A DNA stretch of 64,000 bases, taken from the NCBI RefSeq assembly GCF_000517265.1, contig NZ_AYSJ01000014.1:484740-548739 (forward strand), in the 5' to 3' direction. A model generated the notes under the pieces. It had not been told where the DNA came from, ran no database searches, and saw nothing but the letters and a program-made list of their open reading frames with translations. The stretch is from Photorhabdus khanii NC19. Lineage in GTDB: Bacteria; Pseudomonadota; Gammaproteobacteria; Enterobacterales; Enterobacteriaceae. Within the stretch, counting starts at the first letter, position 1, and each line of letters starts with the position of its first letter. A program made the position numbers and the translations under genes. Positions 58,423-64,000 of this stretch are shown here, piece after piece.

Positions 58423-61400
58423 TTATAATTCCGTATTGTCAGGCGTTAAGTTATGCTCAACGCCCATGCAATCCAATAAATCAAGCAAAAACAGCCCCAT
58501 GTCGCTGATGATATTTTCAGAGAAAATATCATCGTCGTAGAGCCATTCCAGGCCTATCCCAGTTGATGAATTGACCAGTTCGAGCGCAATATCCCCTTTA
58601 GGCTTGAGCCCCTTGATTTTCTCTTTTGTGCAATGGGTTTCACCAAGATACAAATCGGTGGAGAATCCTATTTGAGAAGAGAAGTAATAAGTAACTTCTG
58701 GCAACTGCATACCGTGGTGATGGTGAAGGTGTTGTTTCAGATACGCCAGCGAGATATTTGAATGGGCATTTGCATCCATCAGGAAATCACGGACATACTT
58801 GGATACGTTAATTAATGAGGTTTCCGCAGTAACATAGGGCAGTAGTAACGTTGTAGCAAAGCTGCCGACACCCTCGAATGGCACAGGCGGAACACGGTTG
58901 GCACAAGGGATACCCAGAATCAGCTCGTCTTTATTATTGAGTAATGATCTGATAGTCATCAGAAATGCCCCAATCACGATATGTTCCAGAGTCACCATGT
59001 GTTTCTTTTGCACGCAGGACAGTATGACAATTAATTGAGGAGGCAACGGCATCGAGTAGCGTCGGCCACGAACCCGAAGATTAGCCCCTGATGTAATATC
59101 TTGCTGTCCGGCAACAGAAAGTACGTTGAGCAATTTTTCTGTCCAAAAATTTAATGTTTCGTCCGACATGCGCTGATTAATTACGGTAACGCTTGTTTCC
59201 GTCGTTGCTGCAATTTTCACTGCATTATCCGTATAAGCTGAAGATAATTGTTGCAATACATGAGAAATCGACATCCCATCACAAAATGCATGATGGAAAT
59301 TTAACAAAAGGGAATGCTCATGCTCTGCTATTTTCAGCAACTTAAAATATACCGGTGGATTGTCCTGCAATGACATCGGTTTGAATGCCATCTCATTTAA
59401 GATCTTGCGCAATGAAATCTCAATATTGATGCCAGTAGCATGAGTCAGATCGATATATTCGAAGGGTAGGTTTTCTTCGGTTGCCGGTGAGAGGGTTACA
59501 GAGAGTTGCCCATCCGTCATGGTGACTCTTTGGCAGAGAGCAGGGAAATATTGCATGGTATACAGTAAAGCAGAGCGTAATTTCTTTAAATCGATATCAC
59601 CGGCCAGATGATAATATAGCGGGATATTATGGGCACCTGAACGATTAGAAATAGTATCAATGATCCAATAATACTGGTCGTGTTGTTCTGTCAGGCAAGT
59701 GCTATTTTTATGGGTTAGAACCGGCATTTGCCCCTGTTGAATGACAGATTGCAATAAATAACCCAATCTGGGGGATTGGTAGAAATCTTCCAGGCGGATA
59801 GAACAATCAAAGTATTGCTGGATCTTATTAATGAGTAATAATGCTTTAAGCGAAGTACCGCCTGCGTCAAAGAAATTCGTATCTTCATCAATAACTCTAT
59901 CGCTATCGCCAAAGACTTCGCGCCACAATGTAAAAAATATTTCGCGTTTTTCTCCTTTAAGCCGCGAAACATTATCTTCTTTATTCAACTCTGTTACGGG
60001 GACGGAATAATTGGATAATGCTGATTCGACAATAAAAGGCACCTGTAATTTTGGATAACATCCACGCAGGAATGAGACGATTTCGTGACGTGCAATTGAA
60101 TATGAGCTATTAGGGATAAATATATTGATATACTGATACCCGGTTTCATTCTCTTTTATCGTTAAATGAATTTCATCAATATCCATTGCCGCTGTGAGTA
60201 TTTTTTGCATTTCGGCCAGATCGACACGTTTTCCATCAATTTTGTGCTTTTTGTCCAGTCGGCCAATGAAATTTAAATTTCCCTGGGCATCGTAAAACCC
60301 GCGGTCTCCCGTTAAATAATAGATTCTTCCATCGTTCAACGGTAAGAATTTACGCGAGGTTGACTGATTGTCGTTAATATATCCGGCACAGATAGAATCC
60401 CCACGAATACATATTTCTCCACTGCTGCCGATAATGATATTATCAGTTCCATATTCCCGAATGACGATAGAACTATTTGCTAGTGCTTTACCAATAATAT
60501 TACCGGGTTGAAACTCATCATCTATTTTGTGACAGCTTGCCACAACACAACATTCTGTTGGGCCATAAGAATTAATCAGAGAAATTCCGCATCCTACTTT
60601 TTCCAACCAATGGTGGATGGCTTTATCCATTGCCAGATCGCCACCGATAATTGTTATTCTGATGGTCGGTGACAATTCTTTAATGGCCGCGTGCAGGAAA
60701 AAGACAATTTGATGCCAATAATTCGTAGGAAAGTTAACGACGGTTACCGATTGTGCATGGCAAAATGAAAACAGTGAATCAAGCTCAACGATCATCTGAT
60801 CACTGGCAATTGCCAGTGTAGCTCCCCGATAAAAACAGCCAAATACCTCCTCAATATAGGCATCAAAAACCGGGGTACTGAAATTAAGAATAACGTCATC
60901 TTGTTGAATATCATATCGATCTGTCATAGCGGCTAAATAAGCATAAAGCCCCTTGAAAGTTATCGGTACCGCTTTCGGTATTCCGGTGGTGCCTGATGTA
61001 AAAAAGATATAGGCTTCGTCCTCTTTGGTCGCGGGGCATTTTATGTCATTTTCCAGAGATATTCCGGAGGGGGAAGTGTTCATATCTTCAATAAAGAAAA
61101 TATGCGTATTATTAATATCATTCACTTTCTTATGATGGTGACGAGAAGTTATTAATAAAGAGATATCCAGCCCACGCAATATATTGCTAATTTCTTCTCG
61201 TCCGAATGTCATGTTGATTGGAATAAAGCATAATCCCGCCGTATGGATTGCTAATATAGACAATAAGGATTCCATTCCTCTGGGCAATAACACTGCTATC
61301 CTTCGGTTTTTTAGTGGGCAGGATAATAGCCGTTGGCTGAAAGCTAATAATTTACTGTAGAGTTCATGGTAATTAAGGCAATATGCGGAGTTTATTGTGG

Positions 61401-62814
61401 TTTGATTCCCGCAAATTACTGCCTTTTTATCCGGCGATACTGTGGCGATTTGCGCGATTCGGGTAATTATATTCTCTCTGATGGGGTAATTAACGACAAT
61501 ATTCTCTGGAGTTCCGCCAGATATCATATTGTCCATTAGTTCAATGATTTTATATTTTTCCCAATATGTTTCGACAGTTTCATTGATATTTTCTGCAATG
61601 GCGTTATAAATACGTAAATAATCATCAATCAAAGCATCGGCGGTAAAGGTATTGTACAAGCGGCTTCCTGCATCCAATTCAACTAATGCTGATTTTCCGT
61701 CAGAAGAAAACCGGATATTAACGCCATAATCATTTACTGCGCCAGAAGTCATACAGCCGCGAATAGCACGGTTATTTTTCATAAGATCATGTTCAATTTC
61801 ATGCAGTAAATTGACATAAGGAATAGCGGTTAATTGATCTGCCCGATTTATCGCGCCATCATTCAAATCACTGATATCAATACGGCTATGCCTGCTATGT
61901 AGACTCATTTGCGACTGTATTTCCGTGAGGATCTGTTTTATCGTTGTTTCTGGCGATAAAGAAACCATCAGAGGTAAGGTGTTCATCGCCGGGCGATAAT
62001 AACGGTATTCTGCTTTGTCACGTCGGTTAGAGAAAGGTAAATTAATGATACTTGTTGATAAACGGCCTCGTTTAGTCATTTGCAGGCATAAGGCCAGTAT
62101 CATCATTAATTTATCATTAAAGGTAAAACCCTCGTTGTTTGCGATGAGTGGTCGGCTCACTTTAATTGCTTTCGAGGGAAACAGGCGTTTACCGGCATAA
62201 TCCTCTAATTTGGGAAGTTGGTTGAGGTAATTAGCCCAATAGTTTTTGTCGTTGGCATAATGCGCGCTTGCTTTATATTTAATATCGTTGAGATAAGACT
62301 GGTAGGTAAAAACAGGCTCTGATGTTGGGTGGAATAATTGTTGTTCATAGCAGGACAAAACATCGTGAATTAACTGACCTATTCCCCAATAATCTGTAGC
62401 GACATGGTGAGCGATAATTCCCCAAAAGTAGCATCCAACATCATTAAAATAAAGATAATGCCTGATCGTCACACCATTTTCAGGAGCCAGTGGTTCAGTT
62501 ATTCTTTGGTCGAAATCGGCTTTTGTAGCTTGTTCCACTGCCGGATCTAACAGTTTTATTGATATAACTTCGATCGGCGTGGAACACTTCCCCTGAAAAA
62601 TATTTTGCTCAGAAATACGATAACGTAAGGAAAAACCATCATTGAAGCGATGAATGGTCATAATGGCCTGTTCCAATCTTTCCAGGCAAATATTGTCATT
62701 GAAGCTGACGAATTCGCCGACATTAAAGACAGACTTATCGTCAGCAACAGTATTAGCAATGGCTAACCGGAGCTGTGTATAGTTCAACGGCCAATAATTG
62801 TCGCTATATTCCAT
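58423..62814 (-). CDS. Nonribosomal peptide synthetase, C-A-T-C
   Basis: 1463 residues. Condensation 1 has HHVATD at 136-141 (HHxxxD intact). Adenylation: TSGTTGIPKAVP near 605, SYGPTECCV near 748, LTGDRGFYDAQ, GRLDKKHKIDGKRVDLAEMQ. Thiolation FFDAGGTSLKALL with Ser near 985. Condensation 2 HHAFCDGMSI near 1173. There is no thioesterase or reductase, so release must use the last C domain or another protein. By-eye specificity residues are D-A-E-N-I-G-S-V-V-K, which resemble codes for basic residues such as Lys. An N-terminal C domain implies it accepts a starter, perhaps from the aryl-carrier-like protein at the operon end. Confidence 0.92.
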   Translation of the reverse strand: MEYSDNYWPLNYTQLRLAIANTVADDKSVFNVGEFVSFNDNICLERLEQAIMTIHRFNDGFSLRYRISEQNIFQGKCSTPIEVISIKLLDPAVEQATKADFDQRITEPLAPENGVTIRHYLYFNDVGCYFWGIIAHHVATDYWGIGQLIHDVLSCYEQQLFHPTSEPVFTYQSYLNDIKYKASAHYANDKNYWANYLNQLPKLEDYAGKRLFPSKAIKVSRPLIANNEGFTFNDKLMMILALCLQMTKRGRLSTSIINLPFSNRRDKAEYRYYRPAMNTLPLMVSLSPETTIKQILTEIQSQMSLHSRHSRIDISDLNDGAINRADQLTAIPYVNLLHEIEHDLMKNNRAIRGCMTSGAVNDYGVNIRFSSDGKSALVELDAGSRLYNTFTADALIDDYLRIYNAIAENINETVETYWEKYKIIELMDNMISGGTPENIVVNYPIRENIITRIAQIATVSPDKKAVICGNQTTINSAYCLNYHELYSKLLAFSQRLLSCPLKNRRIAVLLPRGMESLLSILAIHTAGLCFIPINMTFGREEISNILRGLDISLLITSRHHHKKVNDINNTHIFFIEDMNTSPSGISLENDIKCPATKEDEAYIFFTSGTTGIPKAVPITFKGLYAYLAAMTDRYDIQQDDVILNFSTPVFDAYIEEVFGCFYRGATLAIASDQMIVELDSLFSFCHAQSVTVVNFPTNYWHQIVFFLHAAIKELSPTIRITIIGGDLAMDKAIHHWLEKVGCGISLINSYGPTECCVVASCHKIDDEFQPGNIIGKALANSSIVIREYGTDNIIIGSSGEICIRGDSICAGYINDNQSTSRKFLPLNDGRIYYLTGDRGFYDAQGNLNFIGRLDKKHKIDGKRVDLAEMQKILTAAMDIDEIHLTIKENETGYQYINIFIPNSSYSIARHEIVSFLRGCYPKLQVPFIVESALSNYSVPVTELNKEDNVSRLKGEKREIFFTLWREVFGDSDRVIDEDTNFFDAGGTSLKALLLINKIQQYFDCSIRLEDFYQSPRLGYLLQSVIQQGQMPVLTHKNSTCLTEQHDQYYWIIDTISNRSGAHNIPLYYHLAGDIDLKKLRSALLYTMQYFPALCQRVTMTDGQLSVTLSPATEENLPFEYIDLTHATGINIEISLRKILNEMAFKPMSLQDNPPVYFKLLKIAEHEHSLLLNFHHAFCDGMSISHVLQQLSSAYTDNAVKIAATTETSVTVINQRMSDETLNFWTEKLLNVLSVAGQQDITSGANLRVRGRRYSMPLPPQLIVILSCVQKKHMVTLEHIVIGAFLMTIRSLLNNKDELILGIPCANRVPPVPFEGVGSFATTLLLPYVTAETSLINVSKYVRDFLMDANAHSNISLAYLKQHLHHHHGMQLPEVTYYFSSQIGFSTDLYLGETHCTKEKIKGLKPKGDIALELVNSSTGIGLEWLYDDDIFSENIISDMGLFLLDLLDCMGVEHNLTPDNTEL

Positions 62815-62831
62815 TATTTTGCTGCTCCCCG

Positions 62832-63326
62832 TTATATTTTATCTCGTAATTCGCCCTTTATTTTTTCGAAAACAGATTCATCTATGCATAATCCAATATT
62901 GCCTTCTGCACTAAAGCATATTAAAGGGCGTTTACTTACTCGTAGAATGAAATATTTGTTTCGTTTCTTTTGGTAATATCCCGACGAATAATGGATGATA
63001 TGTATACCATTACTGCGATGAAAATCTTCCAGGGAAACGCCTTCTTCCCGGTGCAATGAGGAAATAGCCCATTCATGTGAATATACTCCAGACTTCATCA
63101 ATAATTTCCCTTCCTTGATCACCGCTTTATTTGACAACAGTTGATAGCCTATAAATAAGGCAATGACCACGAAGAGAGTCGTCGTAATACTTGCCGCCAG
63201 TTTATTTGGGTTACTGCTATTAAGCCAGTATGGTACAGGCAGAAAAACCAGGGCGATTAGGACGAACATGGCGACGTTCATTAATATGACTTTGAAGTCT
63301 GGATTCAATCCCACGATATTGCTCAT
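62832..63326 (-). CDS. Two-helix membrane protein of unknown function
   Basis: 164 residues. Two hydrophobic helices (VILMNVAMFVLIALVFLPV and SITTTLFVVIALFIGYQLL) are followed by a beta-rich cytoplasmic domain (KAVIKEGKLLMKSGVYSHEW to FEKIKGELRDKI) that resembles small PH-like membrane proteins. Its ATG overlaps the upstream gene by 4 nt and the NRPS gene follows after 17 bp, so it belongs to the operon; role unknown. Confidence 0.7.
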   Translation of the reverse strand: MSNIVGLNPDFKVILMNVAMFVLIALVFLPVPYWLNSSNPNKLAASITTTLFVVIALFIGYQLLSNKAVIKEGKLLMKSGVYSHEWAISSLHREEGVSLEDFHRSNGIHIIHYSSGYYQKKRNKYFILRVSKRPLICFSAEGNIGLCIDESVFEKIKGELRDKI

Positions 63327-63967
63327 GCGGCTGCCATTCCTAAAGATAATTCGGTAAAAAGATGAATCACTTCTTTACGCTCTTCGCGTGTTGCCGGCAG
63401 ATTGATATAACCACATTTTTGCGCGGCAAACAGGCAAGCGGTGATTTCCCTGCGGATAGCTTCTGTGACCAGGGTGTCCACCATCTTTTGGTTGTTATAG
63501 AGCCTGGCAAGATGAAGCGAAGCCGTGCCAGTTGAAAGGTCACTGTGATCGATTTTGGGTAAATAATTTGCCATACATACAGTGACGGCGACTTGCACTG
63601 CCAGGCTCAAATAGGCTGCTACATTTACTGCTGCCGCTGCATTCACTGCCGCGACGACTCTGGTGCCGACAGCCACATTAACCGCAGCAACTACGTTTGC
63701 CCCTACGACAAGACGGGCAATTTCGATACTGGTATCGTCTTCACTGTTCAAAGGTTCCAGAATTTCCTTCAACCTGATAAGGGGAGGGCTGTTTGTATCT
63801 TGAAGTTGGTAGGATTCGATGTGTTCTTTAAAATGTGCAACAAGGCTGGCGTCTTGATTGAGATGATGGTTGATCCGGCTCCTCAGGCTTGAACTTCTTT
63901 CGTTTAAACCATAGGCCTTTAGTCGGGAAAATAATTCTTCATAGTCATTGGTTTTTACTGCATTCAT
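63323..63967 (-). CDS. Ala/Val-rich repeat protein of unknown function (operon continues right)
   Basis: 214 residues from ATG 63967 (AAGGA upstream; a TTG one codon earlier is possible). A helical N-terminal third (SRLKAYGLNERSSSLRSRIN) precedes an unusual low-complexity stretch around residues 88-132 made of Ala, Val and Asn with repeated VVAAVN/AAVNVAA units. A helical C-terminal domain (LHLARLYNNQKMVDTLVTEA) follows. No family recognised. First gene seen of the NRPS operon; more may lie beyond 64000. Confidence 0.7.
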   Translation of the reverse strand: MNAVKTNDYEELFSRLKAYGLNERSSSLRSRINHHLNQDASLVAHFKEHIESYQLQDTNSPPLIRLKEILEPLNSEDDTSIEIARLVVGANVVAAVNVAVGTRVVAAVNAAAAVNVAAYLSLAVQVAVTVCMANYLPKIDHSDLSTGTASLHLARLYNNQKMVDTLVTEAIRREITACLFAAQKCGYINLPATREERKEVIHLFTELSLGMAAA

Positions 63968-64000
63968 CAAATCCTTATCATAAGTGATGAATAACAGTAA

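Noticed and set aside
63323-63967. Reading the Ala/Val/Asn-rich protein as a ribosomal peptide precursor
   Set aside because: The repeat is internal and followed by a helical domain of about 80 residues, and no peptide-modifying enzyme is encoded in the visible operon.

Overview
The window looks like chromosome of a moderately AT-rich enterobacterium of the Morganellaceae, most likely Photorhabdus or a close relative such as Xenorhabdus. This rests on three things seen here: Escherichia-like core gene order (yegQ-yegP-baeR-baeS-mdtC-mdtB-mdtA; ppx-ppk; purN-purM/upp-uraA; hda/arsC-bepA/perM; bcp-gcvR/dapA-bamC-purC), accessory secondary-metabolite loci between the core blocks, and a type III effector with its chaperone. 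The genus is inferred.

Layout. 1-863 is the 5' part of fbaB. 864-2631 is a long AT-rich gap with no convincing gene, ending at a clear homologue of the small RNA CyaR (2632-2724, minus) with its promoter and a CRP-like site. 2811-14358 holds trhP/yegQ, yegP, the BaeSR two-component system and the MdtABC RND pump; mdtD, which lies between mdtC and baeS in E. coli, is absent. 14.7-24.8 kb is an AT-rich accessory island. It has a nucleoside hydrolase, an adenosine deaminase and a Crp-family regulator on the plus strand. These converge on a four-gene minus-strand operon (RidA-like, two divergent EPSP-synthase-fold proteins, asparagine synthetase), which is divergent from an ATP-grasp ligase plus EamA exporter pair. 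I read this as an uncharacterised small-molecule biosynthetic cluster. 24.9-33.1 kb is core metabolism (ppx, ppk, speG, purN, purM, upp, uraA), with a PurR box between purM and upp.

33.3-37.5 kb interrupts the usual uraA-hda neighbourhood with two small unknown genes under a 24-bp perfect palindrome and a cellobiose/chitobiose-type PTS operon. 38.2-45.4 kb returns to core genes (hda with a conserved CTG start, arsC-like, bepA, perM, bcp, gcvR, dapA, bamC). A VopS-like Fic-domain type III effector and its chaperone are inserted between bamC and purC and are flanked by diverged direct repeats of about 120 bp.

48.7-64.0 kb is a second accessory island. It holds a heterodimeric ABC exporter with one consensus and one degenerate ATP site, an AbiEii-type nucleotidyltransferase toxin module, an alpha/beta hydrolase, and a minus-strand NRPS operon running off the right edge. 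That operon encodes an Ala/Val-rich unknown protein, a membrane protein, a C-A-T-C NRPS, a MacAB-type tripartite exporter in three genes, and an aryl-carrier-like protein. The two best candidates for undescribed biology are the EPSPS/AsnB/ATP-grasp cluster at 17.5-24.8 kb and the NRPS operon at 55.1-64.0 kb.
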